Assembly: GCF_000422925.1 (NCBI RefSeq)
Contig: NZ_AUGZ01000010.1
Location: forward strand, 62,001-126,000
DNA: 64,000 bases
Direction of reading: 5' to 3'
Origin: Paludibacterium yongneupense DSM 18731
Lineage (GTDB): Bacteria; Pseudomonadota; Gammaproteobacteria; Burkholderiales; Chromobacteriaceae
Shown here in pieces: positions 16,152 to 25,025 of this stretch; within the stretch, counting starts at the first letter, position 1, and each line of letters opens with the position of its first letter. The notes under the pieces were generated by a model, which saw only the letters and a list, made by a program, of their open reading frames with translations, did no database searches and was not told the origin of the DNA. Position numbers and translations under genes: made by a program.

Positions 16152-17672
16152 ATGGAAACAGAACTCAAACTCAGCCTCGGCAAGAGACATAATGCGGCAT
16201 TCATACGCGGCATGGAGACGCTGGCAGCGGTGATGGAAGGCCCCGCCGACTCGCGCTTGCGAGACGTCTATTTCGACACCCCCGACCGGGATCTGGCCCG
16301 GCGCGACTGCGGCCTGCGCATACGCCGCCGGGACGGTTGCTACTGGCAGACACTGAAGCTCGCGCAATGCGCGGGTGGCGGCCTGCATGCGCGCGAGGAA
16401 TTCGAGGCGGAAATCGCCGGCCCGCGGCTTGATCCCGAACGGATCGAGCATGCGCCGACGCGCGACTGGGCACTGATGCAGGGAGCGGCGCTGGACGCGG
16501 TTTTCGAAGTCCGCCTTCGCCGCCGGCGCTGGCTGCTCGACTACGCATCGGCCCGCATCGAGGTGGCTCTGGATACAGGCAGCATACACGCGGGAGAGCG
16601 GCGCGCCGAAATCAACGAGATCGAGCTCGAGTTGCAGGCAGGCCCCGTGGATGCTCTGTTTGCCCTGGCGATCGAGCTTGCGCAGTCCTTGCCGCTGATA
16701 CCCGAAACCGGCAACAAGGCCGCACTTGGCTACGCCTTGTTGCGTGGCGCCGGCACCCCCTCTCCGAGCGCTGCGCAGATTCCCCCGCTGTCCCCGCACA
16801 TAAGCCCGTCCGAAGCCATCGCCGCGATGGTGCGCGAAGCCATGCGCCATCTTTTGGACAACCGGCGCGCCCTGGAACACGGGGCCGACCCGGTCGAGTG
16901 CGTGCATCAGGCCCGAATCGCACTGCGGCGCCTGCGCCTGGCCGTCGCAGAACTCAACCGCATCGCCCCGGCGGAGGATCAGGCCGAACACGCCCAGGCG
17001 CTGGCGGACTGTTCGCTCAAACTCGGTGCCGTTCGCGACCTCGACGTCTGCATGCATGAGACGTTGCCCTCGCTCAACGGGGTCGATCTCTGCGCGCTGC
17101 ACCCGGAACTGGAACGCCAGCGCGTGCTGGCGATGCGGCAGGCGCGCGCCGCGCTGGCAACCCCCGCATTTGCCCGCCTCTTGCTCGTCTTGCTCAGGCA
17201 GTTGCACCGGGCCGCGCTTGAAGCCGCCGACCGCCGCCTGCCGCTTCGCGATTTCGTGCCACGCCTGCTCGAGCGCCATGACCGACGCGTACGGCGGCTC
17301 GCATGCGACTGGAAACAGCTCTCCGGGCAGAGACGGCACGAATTGCGCAAGCGGGTCAAAAAGCTGCGTTACTTGAGCGAATTTTTCAGCGGGCTGTACC
17401 GCGCGCGCGCGGTACAGCGTTACCTGCCCCTCTTGCAAAGGCTGCAGCAAGAATTGGGGGCAGACAACGACGCCATCATCGCGGGTAAACTGCTGACCAG
17501 CCTGGGGCGGCGGCGACCGGCGCTGGCCGCCGCGGTCGAGACGACCTTGCGCGCGCTACGGGAACGCGAAGCGGACACCCGCAGGCCCGGGCAAGATAAA
17601 AACGTACGCCTGCTCGCGCGCCGCGACGGTTTCTGGAAAATCCGCAGCGCACGGGGGCACGGAAAAAGGTAG
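16152..17672 (+). CDS. CYTH and CHAD domain protein
   Basis: A 506-residue protein with two polyphosphate-related domains. Residues 1-200 form a CYTH (triphosphate tunnel) domain that starts with the signature METELKL (E-x-E-x-K) and carries alternating charged tunnel strands such as YFDTPDRDLARR and LRIRRRDG. Residues about 230-500 form a histidine- and arginine-rich helical CHAD domain, with VHQARIALRRLR and RHELRKRVKKLRYLSEFF. CHAD domains bind polyphosphate granules; CYTH domains hydrolyse triphosphates, including inorganic ones. Likely role: short-chain polyphosphate or triphosphate metabolism. No operon partner on this strand. Confidence 0.88.
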   Translation: METELKLSLGKRHNAAFIRGMETLAAVMEGPADSRLRDVYFDTPDRDLARRDCGLRIRRRDGCYWQTLKLAQCAGGGLHAREEFEAEIAGPRLDPERIEHAPTRDWALMQGAALDAVFEVRLRRRRWLLDYASARIEVALDTGSIHAGERRAEINEIELELQAGPVDALFALAIELAQSLPLIPETGNKAALGYALLRGAGTPSPSAAQIPPLSPHISPSEAIAAMVREAMRHLLDNRRALEHGADPVECVHQARIALRRLRLAVAELNRIAPAEDQAEHAQALADCSLKLGAVRDLDVCMHETLPSLNGVDLCALHPELERQRVLAMRQARAALATPAFARLLLVLLRQLHRAALEAADRRLPLRDFVPRLLERHDRRVRRLACDWKQLSGQRRHELRKRVKKLRYLSEFFSGLYRARAVQRYLPLLQRLQQELGADNDAIIAGKLLTSLGRRRPALAAAVETTLRALREREADTRRPGQDKNVRLLARRDGFWKIRSARGHGKR

Positions 17673-17776
17673 CCCCCTGTTCTATAACGATTAGCAAAAC
17701 GCGTCGACAAGGACGCGGGGTTTAATAACAAAAAACACACGAGGAGGACAGTCGCGTCTGGCGGCTGCTTGGGTAT

Positions 17777-19402
17777 ATGCGCAAATTTTCCGATTGGCCG
17801 ATTTGGTTGCGCCTGGTGGTGGCGATCTGGCTGTGCCTGATGCTGGCTTGGGGGACGATGATCGCCTGGGAAACCCGGGTCAATCGCGATATCGCGGTCG
17901 ATCAAGCGCACGACATGGCCAGGAGCATCAACGAGATGACGCTGGCCGGCCTCACCGGCATGATGATTACCGGCACCGTTGGCCAGCGTAACGTCTTCCT
18001 CGATCAGATACGCGAGCTCGAAGCCGTTCGCGATTTGCGCGTCGTCCGCGGCGAGGCCGTCGTCAAGCAATTCGGCCCCGGCCAGGGAGGCGAAGCCCAG
18101 CCCCGGGACGAAATGGAACGCGCCGCACTCGCCGACGGCCAGCCGCATATGGCAATCGAATCGTCCCCCCCCATCGGAGAGAATCTGCACGTCGTTTTTC
18201 CTGCCATCGCTTCGTCGCGCTATCTCGGCAAGAACTGCCTGGCCTGCCATCTGGTCTCTGACAAAACACCGCTAGGGGTGGTCAGCATGCGTATCTCGCT
18301 GGCCAAGACCAACGCTTCGGTTCAGCGCTTCCGCGACCAGAGCGTGCTGTTCGCCCTGCTGATTTCGCTGCCCTTGATGGCCGTGGTCTACCTCTTCATC
18401 CGCCGCTTCGTCACCCGCCCGCTGCACGCGATGGAGCGCGGGCTGGCCGACATCGCCAAGGGGGAGGGCGATTTATCGCGCCGGCTGGACGCGAGCAACC
18501 AAGATGAAATCGGCCTGGCGGCACAGCGTTTCAACCAGATGTTGTCGACCATCGCCGACCTGGTACGGCAGGTCGGCGCCTCGGCCACCGCCGTCTCGGC
18601 GGCCGCGCACGCGCTCACCGAGGGCTCGGGCCGGCTGGAAGCCGGTTCCAACCAGCAGACCGCGCAATCGCAAGCCGCTTCGGAGGCCGTCGACGAACTG
18701 GCCGGGCATATCAGCGAGATCGCGGGCAATAGCGGGCAGGTGCGCCACCACGCCGATGAAAGCCTCGCACGCTCGGCCGAAGGTCGGCGCAGTTTGACCT
18801 TGTTGCGTACCGATATCGCGCAGGTCGAAGAAGCGATGCGGCGCATGGCGCAGGCAGAAAACGACCTGATGGCCTCGACCAACGAAATCACCGCCATGAC
18901 GCGTCAGGTGCGCGAAATCGCGGACCAGACCAATATGCTCGCACTCAATGCCTCCATCGAGGCCGCGCGCGCGGGCGAACAGGGCCGAGGCTTCGCCGTC
19001 GTCGCCGACGAGGTGCGCAAGCTGGCCGAAAGATCGGCCTCGTCGGCCAGCGAAATAGACCGCGTCACCCAGTCGCTGAATCAAAAGTCGGAAGCGGTCA
19101 GGCTGACCGTGGTCGCCAGCCTCGAGCAACTGACCTCCAGCCATGTTTCGGCCGAACGCGTGGCCGGCGTTCTCGACTCGGCACAGGAATCGGTGGGCGG
19201 AGTACGCGACGAACTGGAACAAATCGTCACCGTCACCACCCAGCAACGCCAAGTCAGCGAGTCGGTGGCCCTGAATATAGAGGCCATCGCCGAGCGCGCA
19301 CGCGACAACGATCTGGCCATCCGCCAAACCGTTTCCGCCGCACTGGAGCTGGAGCAACTGGCCGAATCCCTGCGCGAGTCGGTATCGCGCTTCAGGATCT
19401 GA
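17777..19402 (+). CDS. Methyl-accepting chemotaxis protein with a periplasmic c-type haem motif
   Basis: A 541-residue transmembrane chemoreceptor. Membrane helices lie at about 11-31 and 192-214; between them is a periplasmic domain of about 160 residues. That domain ends with CLACH at residues 154-158, a CxxCH covalent haem-c attachment motif, followed by a short [10 protein letters not shown] strand. After the second helix come a HAMP domain (about 215-265) and a cytoplasmic signalling hairpin with the conserved tip [19 protein letters not shown]. Related receptors bind haem in a PAS-like fold and sense redox or gases. The ATG is 29 bases from the only strong ribosome site (GAGGAGG at 17741-17747), so the true start may differ slightly. 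Confidence 0.88.
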   Translation: MRKFSDWPIWLRLVVAIWLCLMLAWGTMIAWETRVNRDIAVDQAHDMARSINEMTLAGLTGMMITGTVGQRNVFLDQIRELEAVRDLRVVRGEAVVKQFGPGQGGEAQPRDEMERAALADGQPHMAIESSPPIGENLHVVFPAIASSRYLGKNCLACHLVSDKTPLGVVSMRISLAKTNASVQRFRDQSVLFALLISLPLMAVVYLFIRRFVTRPLHAMERGLADIAKGEGDLSRRLDASNQDEIGLAAQRFNQMLSTIADLVRQVGASATAVSAAAHALTEGSGRLEAGSNQQTAQSQAASEAVDELAGHISEIAGNSGQVRHHADESLARSAEGRRSLTLLRTDIAQVEEAMRRMAQAENDLMASTNEITAMTRQVREIADQTNMLALNASIEAARAGEQGRGFAVVADEVRKLAERSASSASEIDRVTQSLNQKSEAVRLTVVASLEQLTSSHVSAERVAGVLDSAQESVGGVRDELEQIVTVTTQQRQVSESVALNIEAIAERARDNDLAIRQTVSAALELEQLAESLRESVSRFRI

Positions 19403-19416
19403 GGCCGGGCGGCGTC

Positions 19417-20511
19417 TCAGGCCTTGAACAAATCCTTCAGTCCGCGCGGCTGGCAACGCCAGTACTGCGGCGGGGCCTCCACGCTCGCCCCCAGGCGCGC
19501 GGCGGCATGCCACGGCCAGCGCGGGTCATACAGCATCGCGCGTCCGAGCGCCACCAGATCGGCGCGTCCTTGCGCGACGGCGGCCTCGGCCTCTTCGGGT
19601 TCGGTAATCAGGCCGACGCCTATCGTCGTCATGCCGGTTTCGCGCCGGATGCGCTCGGCGAAAGGCAGTTGATAGCCGCTCCCGAGCACGATCTGCTGCT
19701 CGGGCGAGAGCCCCCCGCTCGAGACATGGATGAAATCGCAGCCCAGCGTACGCAGGCGGCGCGCAAACTCCAGGCTTTGCTCGAGATCCCAGCCACCGGC
19801 GACCCAGTCGGTGGCCGAGATCCGGATCCCGACCGGGCGCTCGGCCGGAAACGCCGCACGCACCTCGGCCATGACTTCGAGCGGAAAGCGCATGCGATTT
19901 TCCAGCGAACCTCCGTAGGCGTCCTCGCGGTGGTTGGAAAGCGGCGACAGGAACTGGTGCAGCAGATAACCGTGTGCGCCATGCAATTCGACGGCGGCAA
20001 AACCGAGCCGCGCGGCGCGGCGCGCGGCAGCGGCGAAGTCGGCACGGATCTGCTCCAGTCCTGCCGCATCCAGCGCCAGCGGGGCGTCCTCGTCCGGCCC
20101 GTAGGCCACGGCCGAGGGCGCGAGCACCTGCCAGCCCCCCTCGCTGACCGGCAGGCGACGGCCGCCTTCCCACGGAAGCTGCGCCGACGCCTTGCGCCCG
20201 GCATGCCCGAGCTGGATCGCGAGCGGGATATCGGAGAATGTGCGCACGCTCGTCACCACCTGGCGCAATGCGTGTTCTGTCTCGTCGGACCACAACCCCA
20301 GATCGCGATTCGAAATCCGGCCCTCGGGCGCCACCGCCGTGGCCTCCAGAATCAGAAGCCCGGCCCCCGACACGGCCAGATGGCCGAGGTGCATGCGATG
20401 CCAGTCTCCGGCGGCCCCGTCGACAGCCGAGTACTGGCACATCGGGGCGATGACGATCCGGTTTTTCAGGGCCAGTCGGCCGATCCGGTACTGGGAAAAC
20501 AGTTGGCTCAT
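19417..20511 (-). CDS. NADPH dehydrogenase / Old Yellow Enzyme (YqjM class)
   Basis: A 364-residue FMN-dependent ene-reductase acting on activated C=C bonds, often linked to oxidative or xenobiotic stress. Seen: PMCQYSA at residues 24-30 holds the cysteine that marks the thermophilic-like (YqjM) class; the active-site pair H-x-x-H lies in VELHGAHGYLLHQFLSP; the phosphate-binding end is ADLVALGRAMLYDPRWPW. The ATG at 20511 has an AGGAG site at good spacing; the frame runs farther upstream but adds nothing family-like. It converges with the chemoreceptor gene and diverges from the Sui1-like gene. Confidence 0.9.
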   Translation of the reverse strand: MSQLFSQYRIGRLALKNRIVIAPMCQYSAVDGAAGDWHRMHLGHLAVSGAGLLILEATAVAPEGRISNRDLGLWSDETEHALRQVVTSVRTFSDIPLAIQLGHAGRKASAQLPWEGGRRLPVSEGGWQVLAPSAVAYGPDEDAPLALDAAGLEQIRADFAAAARRAARLGFAAVELHGAHGYLLHQFLSPLSNHREDAYGGSLENRMRFPLEVMAEVRAAFPAERPVGIRISATDWVAGGWDLEQSLEFARRLRTLGCDFIHVSSGGLSPEQQIVLGSGYQLPFAERIRRETGMTTIGVGLITEPEEAEAAVAQGRADLVALGRAMLYDPRWPWHAAARLGASVEAPPQYWRCQPRGLKDLFKA

Positions 20512-20621
20512 GGTCGCTCCTGCGTTGATTCGTTTGAATTCGGCCAGCACAGCATCGAACTGGACGGCCGCAGCGTCAAGCCTTGAGCTACACTGGCGAA
20601 AAATTCTGAAGGAACCTTCCC

Positions 20622-20960
20622 ATGTCGTCCCGACTTGTCTATTCGACCGAAACGGGTCGCATCTGCCCCGATTGCAGCTACCCGGTCGCCGACTGCCATT
20701 GCAAGCAGGAGACCGTGCCAGCACCGGGTTCGACGGTCACCGTGCGCCGCGAGACCGGCGGCCGCAAGGGGCGCGAAGTCACCACCGTCCGCGGCACGCC
20801 GCTGGCCAGGGTCGAGCTGGCGGTACTGGCGCGCGAACTGCGACGCTTGTGCGGCTCGGGCGGCACAGTCGCCGACGGCGTGATCGAGATCCAGGGCAAC
20901 CATGTGGACGGGGTGGCGGCGGAACTGGAAAAACGCGGCTTCAAGGTCAAGCGCGGCTGA
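20622..20960 (+). CDS. yciH: Translation initiation factor Sui1/YciH family protein
   Basis: A 112-residue eIF1/SUI1-fold protein. The core from about residue 38 (STVTVRRETGGRKGREVTTV) to the C-terminal GFKVKRG matches bacterial YciH, which influences initiation fidelity; its physiological role is poorly defined. The N-terminus carries four cysteines, C15, C18, C25 and C27 (CPDC then CHC), which would suit a small zinc site; E. coli YciH has none there. An AAGGAA ribosome site precedes the ATG. It is divergent from the Old Yellow Enzyme gene. Confidence 0.86.
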   Translation: MSSRLVYSTETGRICPDCSYPVADCHCKQETVPAPGSTVTVRRETGGRKGREVTTVRGTPLARVELAVLARELRRLCGSGGTVADGVIEIQGNHVDGVAAELEKRGFKVKRG

Positions 20961-20961
20961 A

Positions 20962-20988
20962 GGCGCGGCGGCGGAAAACCGCCGCGCC
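20962..20988. terminator. GC-rich hairpin between yciH and the first PEP-CTERM gene
   Basis: A 10-bp perfect stem (GGCGCGGCGG / CCGCCGCGCC) with a 7-base loop lies between two converging genes. There is no T-run on either side, so it may end transcription only weakly or protect 3' ends. Confidence 0.4.
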
Positions 20989-20997
20989 GGGCCGGAA

Positions 20998-21525
20998 TCA
21001 GGCGGGAACGGTCGCGCGGCGGACACCGCGACGGCGCATGATCAGGGCAGTCAGACCGAGACCGAGCAGCGCATAGCTTTCCGGCTCCGGCACCGCCGGC
21101 GTCAGCGACGTCGTCAGCGTTCCCTCCAGGTTCGGGTCGGAGGTCTGTCCGTAGAGCAGCAATTGATAGCTGCCGCCGCCGAGCAGCGTCTGACTGCTGC
21201 CCGCAGGCACGACATAGGTCTGCTTGCCGTACACATAGCCGCCGCTTGTGGCAAATGCGCCCATATCATAGGCCGTCTCACCATCCAGCGAGGTGATGGA
21301 GAAGGACAGCGAAGTCAGCCCCGGGCTCTCGTGGGCGGCCTGGAATACGACGCTTAACGCGTCGGGGTTCCACATGCTGCGCGAAGGCAGGTCGATCGTG
21401 ATCGCCGGTGCCGTGACAAAGTTGAACCCGCCGAAGGTGATGACCGGGTTCAAGGTGATGACATCGGCTCGCGCCTGCAAGCTCATCGCCAGTAGCATGC
21501 CGAGAATGCTCGAAATAAGTTTCAT
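20998..21525 (-). CDS. PEP-CTERM sorting domain protein
   Basis: A 175-residue exported protein. A signal peptide of about 20 residues (ending ARA before DVITLN) leads a beta-rich, Ser/Thr/Gly-rich body. The C-terminus is a sorting signal: VPEPESYA, then a short hydrophobic helix, then a basic tail (RRRGVRR). Such proteins are cut and anchored by exosortase EpsH/XrtA and usually belong to biofilm or exopolysaccharide systems; neither exosortase nor EPS genes are in this window. A GGAG site precedes the ATG at 21525. It is transcribed in the same direction as a second PEP-CTERM gene 37 bases upstream, and they are probably one unit. Confidence 0.83.
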   Translation of the reverse strand: MKLISSILGMLLAMSLQARADVITLNPVITFGGFNFVTAPAITIDLPSRSMWNPDALSVVFQAAHESPGLTSLSFSITSLDGETAYDMGAFATSGGYVYGKQTYVVPAGSSQTLLGGGSYQLLLYGQTSDPNLEGTLTTSLTPAVPEPESYALLGLGLTALIMRRRGVRRATVPA

Positions 21526-21562
21526 GGTAGTCTTTCTCCGTCGTACTGAAGCGAACAGGCGT

Positions 21563-22108
21563 TCAAACCGGCAGGGGCGTTTTGCGACGGCGCGCCAGCA
21601 GCATCCCGACCAGCCCCATTCCGATAAGGGAATAGGTTTCCGGTTCCGGCACCGGCGCAATGCTCGACGTCACGGTGCCGGCCACGTTACGGCCACCCGT
21701 CCCGTAAAAGGACAAGGTATACGTGCCTGGGCCGAGTACGTTCGCGGGCGTCACCTTGAACAGGCTGTCGTAGACGACCCCGCTGACCGTTCCGGTCCAG
21801 GGGATGGCCGGCGTAGTCGTACCGGGGCTGCCCGTCCACAGCACGCTCCCGCTCGCCGTCGAACCGGAGTACAACACGGCGGTCAACCCGAACAGCGGCT
21901 GGCTCGTCGTCTGCAACACGGTTTCGAGGTTGAACGCCTGCAGCGACTCACCGGCGGCGAGCGTAAAATGTTCGGTGGCGGTCTCGAGATACAAATTACC
22001 GCCAAGAGGGATGACCATCGCCAGCGTTCCTGGCGTTACCGCAATCCGGGCCTGCGCAAAAGCGCTGAGCCCGAGCATGATGGCGGCCAGAGCGAATCGG
22101 GGTTGCAT
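21563..22108 (-). CDS. PEP-CTERM sorting domain protein
   Basis: A 181-residue exported protein with a signal peptide ending AQA before RIAVTPG, a beta-rich middle (residues 30-150) rich in Thr, Ser and Gly, and a C-terminal sorting signal of VPEPETYS, a hydrophobic helix and RRRK. The middle ends in a LGPGTYTLSFYGTG strand also seen in the neighbouring protein as a GGGSYQLLLYGQT strand, which suggests the two are diverged paralogues. An AGGAG ribosome site lies 10 bases before the ATG at 22108. It is the first gene of the pair. Confidence 0.83.
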   Translation of the reverse strand: MQPRFALAAIMLGLSAFAQARIAVTPGTLAMVIPLGGNLYLETATEHFTLAAGESLQAFNLETVLQTTSQPLFGLTAVLYSGSTASGSVLWTGSPGTTTPAIPWTGTVSGVVYDSLFKVTPANVLGPGTYTLSFYGTGGRNVAGTVTSSIAPVPEPETYSLIGMGLVGMLLARRRKTPLPV

Positions 22109-22421
22109 CTTTGCGATACTCCTAAAAAACGGGCGGGACGATGACCGCGCCGGGAACGGACCGTCGAAGCCGGGCAGCTCCTGCCGCCGCGTCCACGCGA
22201 TCCGTCCCGGCGCCGTTGCCGACAGCCCAGGCAGAATGCGCATCGGCCGCGACGTCATGCATGTGGCCGGTGTTTACACTTCAGTGTTTTATCCGCTGGA
22301 AACCGGCCATTCAATCATTTTTGTTTAAACAGTATTAAATTAATGATTTTGTATTGCGAAACAACGACCATCCCTACATTCCGCCACCGATCGACCCTCG
22401 TTCAACCCACAGGAGAACCTC
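22109..22421. other. Divergent intergenic region, 313 bases, no gene seen
   Basis: Separates the PEP-CTERM pair from the Nudix gene. The left two thirds are GC-rich with no convincing coding frame. From about 22,270 to 22,370 the sequence turns AT-rich, with a 12-base palindrome ACACT-TC-AGTGT at 22276-22287 and runs such as TTGTTTAAAC; promoters for both flanking units are likely there but no clean -35/-10 pair stands out. Confidence 0.6.
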
Positions 22422-22973
22422 ATGTCGCAGCCCGAAATCGAAACCCTCTCCAGCCGCATCGTTTACGAGAACCGCTGGATGAAGGTGCGCGAAGACCGCA
22501 TACGGCGTCGCAGCGGTGCGATCGGTCTCTATGGAGTGGTAGAAAAACCCGACTTCGTCGCCATCGCCGCCCTGCATGAAGGCGGACTGATGATGGTCGA
22601 GCAATATCGCTACCCGGTCGGCGCTCGCAGCCTGGAGCTGCCGCAGGGTTCATGGGAAGACCAGGCCGACGTCGATCACGCGGTGCTGGCCGCGGCAGAG
22701 CTGCGGGAAGAAACCGGCTTCGCCGCCGCCTCGCTCGTGTACGCGGGACATCTGCATCTGGGGTGCGCTTTTTCGAACCAGCGCTATCACATCTATCTGG
22801 CCAGCGGGTTGACTCACGTCGGCAGCGATCCCGACCCGGAAGAGGAAGGGCTGGAAGCGAAATGCATCGGCCTCGACCAGGTCGAGGCGATGATAACGGC
22901 AGGCGAGATCACGGATGCCACCACCGTCGCCGTGCTCGGCCTGTTGCGCCTGAAGGGGCTGCTGCCGCGCTGA
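22422..22973 (+). CDS. Nudix hydrolase, ADP-ribose pyrophosphatase type
   Basis: A 183-residue cytoplasmic hydrolase of nucleoside diphosphates linked to another moiety. The Nudix helix ends in AELREETGF near residues 101-109, with the two catalytic glutamates in place; the leading arginine of the usual REUxEExGU motif is alanine here. The LELPQGSWE strand before it and the N-terminal IVYENRWMKVREDRIRRR strand fit the ADP-ribose/GDP-sugar subgroup, which acts as a domain-swapped dimer. A strong AGGAGA ribosome site precedes the ATG. It converges with the Bcr/CflA pump. Confidence 0.84.
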   Translation: MSQPEIETLSSRIVYENRWMKVREDRIRRRSGAIGLYGVVEKPDFVAIAALHEGGLMMVEQYRYPVGARSLELPQGSWEDQADVDHAVLAAAELREETGFAAASLVYAGHLHLGCAFSNQRYHIYLASGLTHVGSDPDPEEEGLEAKCIGLDQVEAMITAGEITDATTVAVLGLLRLKGLLPR

Positions 22974-22988
22974 ACGACGCCCCGGCGC

Positions 22989-24173
22989 TCAATGGCCGCA
23001 CGCGACCCGGCGACAGCCGCGGCGCCACAGGACGAGGCTGAGCGCCAGCCCGGCCAGATGGCAGTACGCCAGTTTTGCCGCACTGTCGAACACCAGTGGC
23101 GCGACGAAGCCGGACACCAGCGCAAAAATCATCATCTGCAGAAAACCCTGCAGCGATGCCGCCAGGCCGCGCATCTCAGGGAACAGCGACAGGGCCATCA
23201 CCGTCATGCTGGGCCCGGCCAGCGCGAGGCCGAAGCCATAGCCGAACAGCGGCAGGACGGCCCACGGCACCCGTACCGGCAAGGCCGAGGCATAGACGGC
23301 GTTGAGCGCGACCGAAACAAACATGATCAGATAGCCGAGGCGGATCATCTGCCGCGCGCCGCTCGTGCCCGCCCGCCGGGCGGCGAGCATGGCGCCCAGC
23401 ATCAAGCCGCCGACCAGCGGCACGAACATCCAGGCGAATGCGGTTTCCGGCAGATGCAGAATCGTCATCACAAAGCTGGCGGCCGAACCGATGTAAAGCG
23501 GGATGCCGCAGTACACAAAACCCAGTCCCAAGGACATGGTCATGAAGGACGGATCGAGCCCGACCTGGAGATAGCGCCGCACGATGGTCAGCAAGTGAAA
23601 GGGATGCCGCCGCTCGGGCGGCAGACTTTCCGGCAATCCGCGCCAGCACGCGAGCCACATGCCGGCGCCGAACACGGCCAGAAACACGAACACGGAACGC
23701 CAGCCCAGGGTCGCCTGCAGCCAGCCCCCGAGCACCGGAGCGATCGCCGGCGCCAGACCAAACACCATTGTGATGTGAGACATCACGCGCCGTGCCGCCG
23801 CGCCCTCGAACCGGTCCTGCACCACCGCGCGTCCGATGACCACGCCGGCCCCGGCCGACATGCCCTGCAACGCGCGCAGAAAAATCAGCCAACCGATGCT
23901 AGGAGCCGCCGCAGCGCCGACCGCCGCGACGGCATAGCACAGCAGGGATACCAGCAGGACCGGGCGGCGGCCGAAGGAGTCGGACACGGTGCCGGAAAAC
24001 AGCATCATGGCGGCGAAGGCGCTCACATACGCAGTCAGCGTCTGTTGCACGACCAGCGGGTCGACAGCGAACTCGCGCGCAAGCGACGGGAACGACGGCA
24101 GGTAGGTGTCGATCCCGAGCGGGCCGATCATGGAGAGTCCGGACAGAATCAGGGTCAAAGCGAGTGTCGGCAT
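22989..24173 (-). CDS. Bcr/CflA family multidrug efflux MFS transporter
   Basis: A 394-residue inner-membrane drug:proton antiporter with about twelve hydrophobic segments. Seen: GPLGIDTYLPSFPSLAREF near residue 17, the hallmark of Bcr/CflA proteins; the loop 2-3 motif GTVSDSFGRRPVLL; and the antiporter motif C region FLRALQGMSAGAGVVIGRAVV. Homologues export bicyclomycin, chloramphenicol or sulfonamides; the substrate here is unknown. The 141 bases between it and acuR contain an imperfect repeat (TCC-GTATAGTATA-GGA around 24204-24219) that could be an operator near its promoter. Confidence 0.86.
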   Translation of the reverse strand: MPTLALTLILSGLSMIGPLGIDTYLPSFPSLAREFAVDPLVVQQTLTAYVSAFAAMMLFSGTVSDSFGRRPVLLVSLLCYAVAAVGAAAAPSIGWLIFLRALQGMSAGAGVVIGRAVVQDRFEGAAARRVMSHITMVFGLAPAIAPVLGGWLQATLGWRSVFVFLAVFGAGMWLACWRGLPESLPPERRHPFHLLTIVRRYLQVGLDPSFMTMSLGLGFVYCGIPLYIGSAASFVMTILHLPETAFAWMFVPLVGGLMLGAMLAARRAGTSGARQMIRLGYLIMFVSVALNAVYASALPVRVPWAVLPLFGYGFGLALAGPSMTVMALSLFPEMRGLAASLQGFLQMMIFALVSGFVAPLVFDSAAKLAYCHLAGLALSLVLWRRGCRRVACGH

Positions 24174-24289
24174 GCGCTCATTTCGGCGAGATATTTTATA
24201 GAGTCCGTATAGTATAGGATCGCCGCACAGCTTGCTGCGCCTCTGCTTGCGAGGGTCGCCCTCCGGACTCCCCGCACGGATTGATTTTC

Positions 24290-24304
24290 TAGACGATCGG
24301 TTTA
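24290..24304 (+). promoter_or_regulatory. Candidate AcuR operator
   Basis: An imperfect palindrome, TAGAC-GATC-GGTTTA, ends 10 bases before the acuR start codon, where an autorepressor would block transcription or initiation. TetR-type AcuR proteins repress their own operon and are released by acrylate; the site assignment is inference. Confidence 0.42.
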
Positions 24305-24314
24305 TTATTGGTGC

Positions 24315-25025
24315 ATGACAGCATCGACTTCCGCCCCGCGCCAGCGGGGTCGTCCTCCGCGAATCGCGCCCTCGCGTCAGGAAACGCGGGAGGCACTGAT
24401 CCGCTGCGGCACCGAATTATTGACAGAAAAGGCCTTCCTCAGCACCGGACTCGACGAGATGCTCAAGCGCGCCGGTGTCGCCAAAGGCTCCTTCTATCAT
24501 TATTTCGCCAGCAAGGACACGTTCGGTCTGCTGGTGGTCGACAATTACGATGCCTGTTTCTGCCGCAAACTCGACCGCCTGTTGCTCGCCCCCGGGACTC
24601 CGCCGCTGACCCGGCTGGCCGCCTTCATGCAGGAGGGCATGGACGGCATGCGCCGCCATGATTTCCGCCGTGGCTGCCTGATCGGCAACCTGGCACAGGA
24701 ACTCGCCTCCTTGCACGAAGGCTTCCGCCTGCGCCTGCAGCAGGCGTTCGCCGGCTGGCGGCAACGTGTCTGCACCTGTCTCGAGGCCGCGCGCGCGGAC
24801 GGCGAGATCGCGGCCGAAACCGATTGCCTGGCGCTGGCCGGCTTTTTCTGGATGGGCTGGGAAGGCGCGGTGTTGCAGGCAAAACTGGTGCAGGACGCCG
24901 AGCCGCTGACCGTGTTCGCCGCCCAGTTTTTTTCATTGCTTGGCCGCCCGGATCGTGCACCGGCCGCGACCGCAGATTCTGTTCCTACCGTTGAGGACCC
25001 TCATGTTCAAAGCCATCCTGATTGA
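24315..25025 (+). CDS. acuR: TetR family regulator, AcuR-like
   Basis: A 236-residue repressor. The N-terminal region (about 10-70) has the TetR helix-turn-helix ending [20 protein letters not shown]; the ligand domain includes [14 protein letters not shown] and a C-terminal [15 protein letters not shown], the block shared by AcuR-type regulators. It overlaps the following acuI gene by 23 bases, the arrangement found in Rhodobacter, where AcuR responds to acrylate. No ribosome site is evident before the ATG, so the start is moderately certain. Confidence 0.82.
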   Translation: MTASTSAPRQRGRPPRIAPSRQETREALIRCGTELLTEKAFLSTGLDEMLKRAGVAKGSFYHYFASKDTFGLLVVDNYDACFCRKLDRLLLAPGTPPLTRLAAFMQEGMDGMRRHDFRRGCLIGNLAQELASLHEGFRLRLQQAFAGWRQRVCTCLEAARADGEIAAETDCLALAGFFWMGWEGAVLQAKLVQDAEPLTVFAAQFFSLLGRPDRAPAATADSVPTVEDPHVQSHPD

